Shown: one piece after another, positions 1 to 6,669 of the stretch | Position numbering within the stretch: the first letter of the stretch is position 1 | Layout: every line of letters begins with the position of its first letter | The notes under the pieces: model-generated | Databases searched by the model: none | Seen by the model: only the letters and a program-made list of their open reading frames with translations | What the model was told of the DNA's origin: nothing | Assembly: GCA_030156435.1 (NCBI GenBank) | Contig: JASGMM010000016.1 | Location: 1 to 35,415, forward strand | Source: Clostridiales bacterium | Lineage (GTDB): Bacteria; Bacillota; Clostridia; Mahellales; Mahellaceae | Direction of reading: 5' to 3' | DNA: 35,415 nucleotides | Program-made: the position numbers and the translations under genes

Positions 1-375
1 GAGGTATTCCTGCAGCTTATCCATTACCTCACCGAAGCGCTGGAAATGGACTATTTCCCTCTCGCGCAGGAATTTAAGAGGTTCCATGACGTCCGGATCG
101 TCGGCGAGGTCGAGCAAGTGCTCATATGTGGCCCGGGCTTTTTGCTCGGCAGCCATATCCTCGTGAATATCAGCTATCGGATCACCTTTGGACTGTATAT
201 AGGCTGCGTTAAAGGGCACGCCTGTGCCGGTGCTGGGATATATACCCTTATCATGGTCAGTATAATAGACGCAATTATCGGTGGCTTTTATCTGTTCTAT
301 GCTGGCGTCTTTTGTGAGCTGATATACCATAGAGCCTATCATTTCGAAGTGGGCGAGCTCTTCGGTGCCGACATG
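1..375 (-). pseudogene. cotJC: C-terminal part of a CotJC-type manganese catalase, cut by a recombinase element
   Basis: Reading the minus strand from 375 down to the window edge gives 125 uninterrupted codons that match the C-terminal part of CotJC/Mn-catalase spore-coat proteins. It begins with GTEELAHFEM, continues through DHDKGIYP, GVPFNAAYIQSKGDP and EDMAAEQKARATYEHLLDL, and ends at the window edge with FLREREIVHFQRFGE. Mn-catalases bind two Mn ions through Glu and His; the EELAH pair, the AAEQ Glu and the EIVH His are present. The first metal-ligand Glu and roughly the first 60-70 residues are absent. Homology stops at codons 370-372 and an in-frame TAA follows at 376-378. The recombinase stop codon lies only 14 bases further on. 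The true C-terminus is beyond the window. Identity is confident; whether the gene can be restored by excision is unknown. Confidence 0.88.
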
Positions 376-392
376 TTATCAATGATAAACTA
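364..392. other. Probable attachment-site junction (att) between cotJC and the mobile element
   Basis: Catalase homology ends at 370-372 and the recombinase stop codon is at 390-392, so the recombination core must lie in this short interval. Large serine recombinases use a 2-bp core inside a 40-60 bp site, and the recombinase gene commonly sits at one end of the element. The exact core cannot be fixed without the other junction. Confidence 0.55.
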
Positions 393-1976
393 TCCGGGCA
401 ATTTGGGGTATAATACGAGTTCAAAATCACCGGGACTATTATGCCAACGCCCGTTAACGGTTTTTGTATAAACCACTTTGTCGAGCACCTCTTTCAAGAG
501 CTTGTTTTTAAGTACGGGGTCGTCCGTAGATTTATACAGTTGGAGGATTTTCTCGATTTTAGGTATTGCAATACTATCCTCATTCATTCTCTGGCCTGAT
601 TTTAAGTTATCGAGCAACATATCCCGATCTTTTTGTGCTTTTTCAAGCCTGTCATTGATAATCTTGGAACGCTCTAAAAATACATCTGTCGAATAAACAC
701 CTTGTTCAAGTAAGTCATACAGGCTGCTCATTTGTTTCTCTAGGGTTTTGATCTGCTTATTCAGCTTATTAACGGCAGACTTTTTGATTTCCAACTGAGT
801 GCTTTTAGCAGTTTTATTTTTATTATCTCTGTTCCACTTAATTTTATAGTTTTCAAGCCATTCTTCCAGAGATTGCAACACCCGTTCCTCAACAAGATGT
901 AACGGAGCGCTTACATTGGGGCAGGCGGTAGAATAACACATAAGGGTGTCTGCCTGCTGGCTGTTGGCATAAGGCCGACGCACCATTTTTCGGCCGCAGA
1001 AGCCGCATACCACTATACCGGCCAGTGGATTTTTAATGGGCATACCCTTAGGCGCTGGTTTAGACGGATTATTCGAAAGAAATTCCTGAGCAAGGTTCCA
1101 TGTTTGTTCATCTACGAGTGCTTCGTGGATGCCATCGGACAACAAATATTCATTAGGCCCCTTTCTGGGGCGCGTTTTTTCTATCTGCCCGTCAACCATT
1201 TTTTTAACTGTCTGGCGCCAATTCCAGCGTATTTTACCGACATATACGGGATTGCGCAATATGTTCTGAATAGAAGAAGTAACCCATATATCAGCTTTTG
1301 CAGGAGGAATATGCAAATCATTAAGTTTTCTTGCGATAAGACTGGTACCGAGGCGTTTATAGGTTCCATCCGGTTGCAATTCGCCTTTAGTATAAAGTTC
1401 AAAAATCAACCGGACAATATCAGCTTGTTCCGGAAACGGTTCCAGCGTATAGCCCTTATCATTTTGGAGTTTTTTGCGAACATAGCCATATGGTGGGACA
1501 TTCCCCATGTATTTACCTTCTTTAACAGAAGCGATACGTCCGTTTTGAAGCCTGCGGTTTATGGTCTTATACTCTCTGCGGCTCATAAACAAACCGAATT
1601 CAAAATATTCTTCATCGAATTCATTTTGAGGGTCATAAGTTTTCATAGGTGTAATGATTTTAGCGTTTGAATATTTGAATGTCTGAGCGACTATACCCTG
1701 GTCGATAGTATCACCGCGGGCAAGACGTTCTATTTCCATGACCAGTACGCCGTCCCACATTCCTTGTTCAACGTCGACAAGGAGTTGCTGCATAACAGGA
1801 CGTGCGGCGATAGTTTCGCCCGAGACGATTTCTCTGTATATTTTTGTTATGTTCAGGTTCAGCTTTTTTGCCAGTTCCAGCAATATTTGCTCATGTCTTT
1901 TAAGGGTTTCGCCCTCACCCCGGGCTTCTGCTTCAAGGTCGGCTCTTGATTTTCTAAGGTACAAACAATACTGCAT
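390..1976 (-). CDS. Large serine recombinase (SpoIVCA/phage integrase type)
   Basis: This 528-residue protein is a site-specific DNA recombinase. It has an N-terminal resolvase domain with the catalytic Ser at residue 10 in YLRKSR, and the conserved block EIERLARGD near residue 82. A recombinase domain follows at about residues 160-270 (PPYGYVRKK, NILRNPVYVGKIRW). Next comes a zinc-ribbon-like segment with CGFCGRKM and a second Cys pair, then a coiled coil at about residues 395-455 typical of large serine integrases. Length is normal (450-550) and the frame is intact. The start has the ribosome site AAGGAATGAG. The gene ends 14 bases from the cotJC remnant, which marks it as the integrase of the element inserted there. 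The B. subtilis skin element (in sigK) uses the same enzyme class in the same arrangement; a developmental role here is inference. Confidence 0.93.
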   Translation of the reverse strand: MQYCLYLRKSRADLEAEARGEGETLKRHEQILLELAKKLNLNITKIYREIVSGETIAARPVMQQLLVDVEQGMWDGVLVMEIERLARGDTIDQGIVAQTFKYSNAKIITPMKTYDPQNEFDEEYFEFGLFMSRREYKTINRRLQNGRIASVKEGKYMGNVPPYGYVRKKLQNDKGYTLEPFPEQADIVRLIFELYTKGELQPDGTYKRLGTSLIARKLNDLHIPPAKADIWVTSSIQNILRNPVYVGKIRWNWRQTVKKMVDGQIEKTRPRKGPNEYLLSDGIHEALVDEQTWNLAQEFLSNNPSKPAPKGMPIKNPLAGIVVCGFCGRKMVRRPYANSQQADTLMCYSTACPNVSAPLHLVEERVLQSLEEWLENYKIKWNRDNKNKTAKSTQLEIKKSAVNKLNKQIKTLEKQMSSLYDLLEQGVYSTDVFLERSKIINDRLEKAQKDRDMLLDNLKSGQRMNEDSIAIPKIEKILQLYKSTDDPVLKNKLLKEVLDKVVYTKTVNGRWHNSPGDFELVLYPKLPG

Positions 1977-2010
1977 ATTATCTCATTCCTTATAAATAAT
2001 GTTGTTGTCA

Positions 2011-2238
2011 TTAATATGTGTTTGGTGCGCCGGATGTTTGCCCTTCTCTGTCTTCAATAGATTTTATAAGACTAATAACAGTTTTAATATCTTTTGGAGT
2101 TAAAACACTATTATCATCCAGAGTAAGATGAAGGTAGAAATTATTTGTATTTTTTATATTATTCCAAAACTTCAGTAATTCCAGCTCATCTTTCAATGCG
2201 TTTGATACTGCACCGTAATCAAGTGAATAATCTCTCAT
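2011..2238 (-). CDS. Small hypothetical protein of the integrated element
   Basis: A 75-residue acidic soluble protein with no recognised family. It has no predicted membrane segment or Cys motif; the middle (FYLHLTLDDNSVLTPKDIK) looks like a compact alpha/beta fold. I chose the ATG at 2238 because GGAGAGGTG stands 6 bases ahead of it, whereas an in-frame ATG at 2253 overlaps this ribosome site. It lies between the ImmA-like peptidase and the recombinase, all in the same direction, so it is probably co-transcribed with the element's control module. Its role is unknown. Confidence 0.65.
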   Translation of the reverse strand: MRDYSLDYGAVSNALKDELELLKFWNNIKNTNNFYLHLTLDDNSVLTPKDIKTVISLIKSIEDREGQTSGAPNTY

Positions 2239-2252
2239 TGGGCACCTCTCCA

Positions 2253-2720
2253 TTATAATAATTTTGATCTATAACATTTACGTAAAGATTCCAGCTTATA
2301 TTCGATAAGTTGAACAGGGACATTGAAACAAGACGCAATGTCCTCGTTGCACATATTACAGAGTATGTATTCATTCAGATCTTTTTCATCGATTAACAGT
2401 TCCGCAGCAAAAATATTTGCCTGTCGTTCATACGGTCCTATGGGGAATAAAGTATATTCACGCAGGCAATATGTATCGCAGGATGAATGCAATATGGCAT
2501 GGCCGAGTTCATGAGCGGCCACTACCTCTCTGCTTACATCATCCAGCAGGCTATTTATAACTATAAACTTATTACGGAGCATTTTAACCGAGTATCCTTT
2601 GGTCTGATCGGTAAATGACCAGTAGATGACCTGTATACCGGTTTCTTTTGCAATTTTCAGCGGATTTCTCGTACCGTATTTGCGTATGAGGTTTTTCACT
2701 CGGATGTGAATATTAACCAT
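2253..2720 (-). CDS. ImmA/IrrE-family metallopeptidase
   Basis: This 155-residue protein carries the zinc-protease motif HELGH within VVAAHELGHAILH near residue 70. A downstream ERQANIFAAELL segment supplies the third Glu ligand, as in the ImmA/IrrE family (DUF955). In ICEBs1 and related elements ImmA cleaves the XRE-type repressor ImmR to induce excision. Here the gene sits directly downstream of an XRE regulator (itself broken) and upstream of the recombinase, matching that control module. The start has the ribosome site AGTGAGGTG. The gene appears intact, but its usual partner is frameshifted, so the switch may no longer work. Confidence 0.88.
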   Translation of the reverse strand: MVNIHIRVKNLIRKYGTRNPLKIAKETGIQVIYWSFTDQTKGYSVKMLRNKFIVINSLLDDVSREVVAAHELGHAILHSSCDTYCLREYTLFPIGPYERQANIFAAELLIDEKDLNEYILCNMCNEDIASCFNVPVQLIEYKLESLRKCYRSKLL

Positions 2721-2751
2721 GCGGTATACACCTCACTCTTTGTTATCTTTT

Positions 2752-3198
2752 TTATTTTTTGCCGTATTTTCCCTTATTTATTTTTTTACTGCGAAGGAAG
2801 ACTTCCATGAGACTGTACATGAGCTGCTCTTTATCTTCGTCTGAAACCTTGTCATTCATGAAAAAGGCACGTGTATGCTGCATTACGTCTTCGTATTGCT
2901 TAATATCCCGTTTCGATATCTTCTGCAGGAATAGAAGGAATATTATCGCGGCTGTTAGATGGAACAGCATCAATATAGCCCGCAGCTATCATGAAGTCCT
3001 CATACGTTACGTTATTATAACCAGCTTCTGCTAGCTTTCTGATAGTATCCGGTTCGGGGGAAACTTTGGTTACCTTTCTGAGCAGCCGTGATATATGAGC
3101 CGGACTGATTCCGCTGTCATCAGCATACTTTCTTATGCTTCTATCACCCTTTGCGGTATTTAGCAATTCGGCGAACTTTTCTTTGTCAAATTCAGCAA
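2752..3198 (-). pseudogene. XRE-family regulator, frameshifted and missing its start
   Basis: The minus strand from about 3195 encodes DKEKFAELLNTAKGDRSIR, then a helix-turn-helix (YADDSGISPAHISRLLRKV) and TIRKLAEAGYNNVTYEDFM. This is the pattern of short XRE regulators of phages and conjugative elements. The frame ends at 2900, but the next frame continues from about 2925 with KRDIKQYEDVMQHTRAFF and a Lys-rich tail ending at 2752, which is the expected C-terminal domain. A one-base shift near 2920-2930 therefore splits the gene. At the other end the natural start is gone: the open frame runs into antisense of a VirD4 scrap, so upstream codons are not native. It probably paired with the ImmA-like protease. 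Confidence 0.7.
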
Positions 3199-3406
3199 AG
3201 TAGTAATAGCCAATACAAAGATACCCGGGACAAAAGGCAGCGATCCGTTCTAGGACAGGGCGGAGCAAAACCTGCTTAAGGCGCTGCTGATGTACGTGGT
3301 CAAAGAAATGCCGATTCAGGACAGGCATCTGGCATCGGTATACAGTATGTTAGCAGCGGCTGATCCAAAACAGATAAACAAAATTGTTATAAGCCACGCG
3401 ATTTGA
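3188..3406 (+). pseudogene. Remnant of a VirD4/TraG-type coupling protein
   Basis: The plus strand reads VVIANTKIPGTKGSDPF, a TAG stop at 3251-3253, then DRAEQNLLKALLMYVVKEMP and HLASVYSMLAAADPKQINKI before TGA at 3404. This matches the part of type IV coupling ATPases where NVIANT and SDPFW precede an amphipathic helix; the expected Trp after SDPF is replaced by TAG, a one-base change from TGG. Only about 70 of several hundred codons remain. It suggests that the element was once conjugative (ICE-like), not a phage. Family assignment rests on remembered motif order. Confidence 0.6.
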
Positions 3407-3448
3407 CAGTGTATCGGCCATTGAGTTTGGCAGCAAAAGCATAACAAA

Positions 3449-3470
3449 AAGACACTGTTTCCGGTGTCTT
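3449..3470 (-). terminator. Rho-independent terminator
   Basis: On the minus strand a 7-bp perfect stem (AAGACAC / GTGTCTT) with an 8-base loop is followed by a T-rich run. It lies about 10 bases after the stop codon at 3480-3482, so it would end the transcript of the DUF6431-like gene and its extension. Confidence 0.65.
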
Positions 3471-3479
3471 AGCCAAGTT

Positions 3480-3686
3480 CTAATATATAATATCCCAACC
3501 CTCCTGCTGAATCAGCCGGTTGATATCCGGTAACCCGCCTATCCTCTGCGACCGTTCAAACCCTATCCCATCAGTCATATGCCATTTCTCACCCACATGT
3601 ATATACATAATAGACCATAATATACTGAAGAGGGGATAGAGAGGGCATAAAAAGCTACCGGTAGGTTTATATGCTAAAATTTCGGT
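3480..3686 (-). pseudogene. In-frame continuation of the DUF6431-like gene after a TAA stop
   Basis: The frame directly after the TAA at 3687-3689 stays open for about 68 codons to TAG at 3480-3482. Its last 42 codons start with an ATG at 3606-3608 and encode MYIHVGEKWHM, GIGFERSQRIGGLPDINRLI and QQEGWDIIY, which looks like real protein. The terminator lies after this second stop, not after the first. I infer a single ancestral gene broken by a nonsense mutation; a separate 42-residue protein is the alternative, but no good ribosome site precedes the internal ATG. Confidence 0.45.
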
Positions 3687-4295
3687 TTAATGCTGCCAGG
3701 GTTGTGTAGGGGGCAGGGAACATTTAATGTATTCCATCAGTTGCTTAAAAACGTCCATAAGCTGATACATATGAGCACATATACAGCCGGAAACGGATTT
3801 ATTGATGTCTGGCATAGACTGTGTTATCCTAAGATAAGAGGATGATAGATTCTCTAAGAGAGCTGCATTCTCTACCCGCGTTGCCACTCGTTTAATCCAA
3901 ACCATCAAGCTGTCTGAGCATTCGAGTATATTTTGCGGGTCATCTATATTATCCAACGGATCGGCTCCTTTGGATACGTTTTCAGTATAGAGCTGATCAA
4001 TGGTATTCAGGCCGAAAGGGCAGCGTTTCAGAGCAAAAGAGGGATAAAGGCATATATATTCCCTGTGGCCGTTGCTATCGACCTTTACCAATCGCCTTAT
4101 CATGAATACAGTCTTATACAAGACATCACCTACGGTATATATAATGGCTTTCTTGCGATAACCGTAGAACCATAGCTTATCGGTATCAGCTATACCGCTT
4201 ACGAGCTCTTTTGCCTGTTCTATATTCAAATTCTCAAAGGGATTATATGTTTCCCCAAAATATTGCTTGCATTTAATGTCGAACCATATTAACAT
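3687..4295 (-). CDS. DUF6431-like, IS-associated hypothetical protein
   Basis: From ATG at 4295 this reads 202 residues. It starts LIWFDIKCKQYFGE, then WFYGYRKKAIIYTVGD, a basic segment IRRLVKV, and YICLYPSFALKRCPF near residue 105. The layout resembles DUF6431 proteins, which are zinc-ribbon, transposon-associated proteins with a conserved LPSF-like block, but the zinc-ribbon cysteines expected in that family are not evident, so the match is tentative. No convincing ribosome site precedes the ATG; instead a 15-bp inverted repeat lies 4 bases upstream. A TTG at 4349 in the same frame would put part of that repeat inside the protein and is less likely. The following frame continues after the stop, so the gene is probably truncated. 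Confidence 0.45.
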   Translation of the reverse strand: MLIWFDIKCKQYFGETYNPFENLNIEQAKELVSGIADTDKLWFYGYRKKAIIYTVGDVLYKTVFMIRRLVKVDSNGHREYICLYPSFALKRCPFGLNTIDQLYTENVSKGADPLDNIDDPQNILECSDSLMVWIKRVATRVENAALLENLSSSYLRITQSMPDINKSVSGCICAHMYQLMDVFKQLMEYIKCSLPPTQPWQH

Positions 4296-4299
4296 AATG

Positions 4300-4340
4300 A
4301 AAGTGGTCTGTCTAAAAAATTTGTATAGACGGACCACTTT
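4300..4340. repeat. 15-bp inverted repeat just upstream of the DUF6431-like gene
   Basis: Arms at 4300-4314 (AAAGTGGTCTGTCTA) and 4326-4340 (TAGACGGACCACTTT) match at 14 of 15 positions around an 11-base AT-rich loop. It may be an insertion-sequence end, an attenuating hairpin of the minus-strand gene, or a terminator for transcription from the right. Confidence 0.6.
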
Positions 4341-4349
4341 GTTTGCCAA

Positions 4350-4765
4350 ATGATATGATATGGTTAAATTTGCTTCTGACAGTGAGATTGGCTAAACATA
4401 TCACGTTTACTGCTAAAATTCATGGCTTATAACATTATATTAACAACGTGGGATGTAAAGCACGAAGATCACATCGGGGGCATGGATACTGTAATAGGTT
4501 TATATTAACAATGTGGGATGTAAAGATATAAATTGTTAAAAGATTGAGGTGAGCAAGAATGATAAAATTTAATAAAAAAGATTATGAATTTTTTCCTGTT
4601 ACTTGATAAAGAATATCAATAGGTTTTAGTGATTATGTGTTTTGTATAATAGAATGATTGTCTTAACGGTATGGCATAAAATCATATATGCCCTATAGTG
4701 CTAATATACTGTACAGTGAGTTTCTTGAATTCGTAAGCTAAATATAAGTTGACACGAGGTCGTAT
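4350..4765. other. Non-coding, AT-rich stretch with gene remnants
   Basis: No intact gene is visible. It contains a metallo-beta-lactamase-like scrap with a 25-bp direct repeat (4436-4525). A 15-codon ORF starts at 4560 after the good ribosome site TTGAGGTGAG but stops quickly and looks like a truncated gene start. A 10-bp palindrome ACTGTACAGT lies just upstream of the ZIP transporter. The stretch marks the ragged right edge of the mobile element. Confidence 0.5.
4436..4525. repeat. 25-bp direct repeat flanking a metallo-beta-lactamase motif scrap
   Basis: Copies at 4436-4460 and 4501-4525 share 24 of 25 bases and are 65 bases apart. Between them the plus strand (4437-4508) reads ILTTWDVKHEDHIGGMDTVI followed by GLY and a stop. 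HEDHIGG is the second half of the HxHxDH zinc motif of metallo-beta-lactamase-fold hydrolases such as ComEC-like proteins. Only about 23 codons remain. Confidence 0.5.
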
Positions 4766-5506
4766 ATGAATGATATGTTGCTGTACAGTATTATAGGATC
4801 CGCTGCTGGCATCATAGGTACCGGATTGGGAGGGGCCATAACCTTGCTGCTGCGGCATCCCAGCTCGCGCTTTTTGAGTACCATAATGAACTTTTCCAGT
4901 GGGCTTATGATAGCGGTGGTAACGTTCGACCTATTGCCCGAAGCCTTCAGCATAGGAGGGCTTGGCCAGGGCTTAATCGGCTTGCTACTCGGCGTTGGCG
5001 TTATAGTCATGCTCGACGGTTTTATGCCTAAAGCGTTAAGGACGGATACAAGCGATGTACGTTCAGGATATTTGAAAGCCGGCATACTGCTGGGCATAGG
5101 CATAGCAGTGCATAATTTGCCGGAAGGTATAGCAATAGGGTCAGGCTTTACGGTATATGAACGGTATGGCCTGGCGTTAAGCATGATAATAGCGCTCCAC
5201 GATATACCCGAAGGGGTAGCTATGGCCACGCCGATGATGATGGGCGGCATATCGAAGCATCTGGTATTTGCAAGTACTGTGTTGGCCGGCATACCGACAG
5301 GCATAGGCGTTATAGCCGGATATTATCTAGGTGAGCTGTCGCCTGTATTTATAGCCGTATGCCTCGGATTTGCCGGAGGTGCCATGCTCTATATAACGTG
5401 TAGCGAGCTGCTGCCCGAATCCAGTAAATTATACAGGGGCAGAATACCCAGCATGGGTACCATAGCGGGTATCATACTGGGTATAGTGATATCATCTGTA
5501 ATATAA
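4766..5506 (+). CDS. ZIP-family divalent metal transporter
   Basis: This 246-residue membrane protein imports divalent metals (Zn, Fe or Mn) into the cytoplasm. About eight hydrophobic segments are visible. The two signature metal sites of ZIP/ZupT proteins are present: HNLPEG in the fourth segment near residue 118 and HDIPEG in the fifth near residue 147. The C-terminus carries a conserved CSELLPES segment. The variable loop between segments three and four is short and lacks the His-rich stretch of many ZIPs. The start follows the ribosome site ACGAGGT. The gene ends 2 bases from the convergent Pro-rich gene. Metal preference cannot be read from the sequence. Confidence 0.93.
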   Translation: MNDMLLYSIIGSAAGIIGTGLGGAITLLLRHPSSRFLSTIMNFSSGLMIAVVTFDLLPEAFSIGGLGQGLIGLLLGVGVIVMLDGFMPKALRTDTSDVRSGYLKAGILLGIGIAVHNLPEGIAIGSGFTVYERYGLALSMIIALHDIPEGVAMATPMMMGGISKHLVFASTVLAGIPTGIGVIAGYYLGELSPVFIAVCLGFAGGAMLYITCSELLPESSKLYRGRIPSMGTIAGIILGIVISSVI

Positions 5507-5508
5507 AC

Positions 5509-6198
5509 TCAATAACCCATATAACCCATGTCTGATGGCGGATACATAGGTGGCATATTGTCGGGTGGCATTGCTCCCGGAGGTGGGTACATTGGTGGCA
5601 TTGTTCCTGGAGGTGGGTACATGGGCGGCATCGTTCCGGCTGCCAATTGATTGAGTATATTCATAAGCTGTTGACTGAGCGCGTCATGCTGCTCGAATAA
5701 AGACATGAACTCCATGAAATCGCTGTTTTGAGCAAATCGAGGGTTGGCCTTCAAATTTTCTATATCAGCTTTAACAGCTTGATGATGTTCGTCCATCGGT
5801 TGTACATAGTTTTTCATCATCTCGTCTATGCACATGCGCGAGCAATCATGGTGTGGCATTGGAGGATAATAATACCAATCGCTGGGTGACGTATAACCGC
5901 CCGTAGATTTGCATAGCAACGCGGCAATGTAGCCGGCGGTCTTGTTGCCATAATCGCCCATTTCTCTGAAGTGCATCATCATATCCTGGAAAGTGGCATC
6001 ATTTGCCAATTCCGGCTTTTGCATCATCGCGTGTATTTTCTCATGCATCTGTTTCATGAGCGGTTCATTTCGCATAAATATATCCATTGCCTGCATCATC
6101 AGCCTTCGCTGATCGCCGCATGGTGGATAGGACATACCGGGGCCGGGATAGCATGGATTTTGACCGGGATATCCCGGAGAATATGGTGGATAAAACAT
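5509..6198 (-). CDS. Pro/Tyr/Met-rich protein, possible spore-coat component
   Basis: A 229-residue protein with low-complexity ends. The N-terminus is MFYPPYSPGYPGQNPCYPGP; the C-terminus repeats a 10-residue unit of type GTMPPMYPPP and ends SDMGYMGY. The middle is Met-rich and helical (MMQAMDIFMRNEPLMKQMHE, HDCSRMCIDEMMKNYVQPMD) and may form a helical bundle. No signal peptide or membrane segment is seen. I chose the ATG at 6198 because AGGAGG lies 9 bases ahead; an upstream in-frame ATG at 6240 lies inside a dyad and has no ribosome site. The composition resembles coat or crust proteins, and a sigma-K-like promoter lies upstream, so a coat role is plausible but not shown. I recognise no family. 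Confidence 0.7.
   Translation of the reverse strand: MFYPPYSPGYPGQNPCYPGPGMSYPPCGDQRRLMMQAMDIFMRNEPLMKQMHEKIHAMMQKPELANDATFQDMMMHFREMGDYGNKTAGYIAALLCKSTGGYTSPSDWYYYPPMPHHDCSRMCIDEMMKNYVQPMDEHHQAVKADIENLKANPRFAQNSDFMEFMSLFEQHDALSQQLMNILNQLAAGTMPPMYPPPGTMPPMYPPPGAMPPDNMPPMYPPSDMGYMGY
5567..5637 (-). repeat. 30-bp tandem repeat encoding the MPPMYPPPG unit
   Basis: Two full 30-bp units (5567-5596 and 5597-5626) and a partial third encode the repeated Pro/Tyr decapeptide in the C-terminus of the Pro-rich protein. Near-identity of the units suggests recent tandem duplication and likely length variation between strains. Confidence 0.8.
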
Positions 6199-6223
6199 AG
6201 ATTTTAACCTCCTGAATTTACTC

Positions 6224-6240
6224 TTGATTTTTAAAATCAA
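6224..6240. promoter_or_regulatory. 17-nt dyad in the 5' leader of the Pro-rich gene
   Basis: TTGATTTT-T-AAAATCAA is a perfect dyad between the candidate sigma-K -10 box and the ribosome site. It could bind a regulator or form a weak hairpin in the leader. Confidence 0.4.
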
Positions 6241-6257
6241 AGGATATAATCTATTTA

Positions 6258-6285
6258 TAAAATATGCTTTGGCCGTTTATTATGT
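6258..6285 (-). promoter_or_regulatory. Candidate sigma-K promoter of the Pro-rich gene
   Basis: On the minus strand an AC (6284-6285) is followed after exactly 17 bases by CATATTTTA (6258-6266). This fits the B. subtilis sigma-K consensus AC-N16/17-CATANNNTA, about 60 bases upstream of the start codon. The motif is short and could occur by chance in AT-rich DNA. Confidence 0.35.
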
Positions 6286-6604
6286 GATAAATTGCAAAAT
6301 ATACGACCGCGGCGTGTAATCAATCATCTCATGGGAACGACTGTTTTAAGGCCTAAGATGGGTTTGCTCTGCTTTAAAAGCCCGATTCGGATATATGTCA
6401 AGCCTATCGCAAGTTATTGATGGAGGCCGGAGGCAGGCCGCCTGAGCATGGACGCGAATTGCCGGCGCTAGCTTGCGCAAGCGAAGCGAATTGTAAGTAC
6501 GCCAGCAATATTTCAAGGTGTTCTCCGGTTTTATATCATTTGCATCGCTTTATATCGCCCGTTTCAGTCATATATTACGAATTGCAGGAAATTCTATGCT
6601 ATCC
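6286..6604. other. Intergenic stretch without a convincing gene
   Basis: This lies between the divergent Pro-rich gene and rpiB. It contains a GC-rich patch near 6420-6490 with a 12-bp palindrome GCTTGCGCAAGC (6471-6482) flanked by two copies of GCGAATTG. An open frame crosses it, but it has no ribosome site and runs out of frame into rpiB, so I do not call it. It may be a decayed gene. Confidence 0.5.
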
Positions 6605-6633
6605 TTGCGCTTTTATTGCAAATATTATAGAAT
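6605..6633 (+). promoter_or_regulatory. Probable sigma-A promoter of the rpiB-upp operon
   Basis: TTGCGC (6605-6610) and TAGAAT (6628-6633) are separated by 17 bases and end 36 bases before the rpiB start. Confidence 0.55.
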
Positions 6634-6669
6634 ATATCTGTTGTAAAACCGCGAAGGAAGGTGTATTAT

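Noticed and set aside
4704-4795. Two CTGTACAG palindromes around the start of the ZIP gene as operator sites
   Set aside because: The shared core is only 8 bases, one copy lies in the coding sequence, and no known metal-regulator box matches well.
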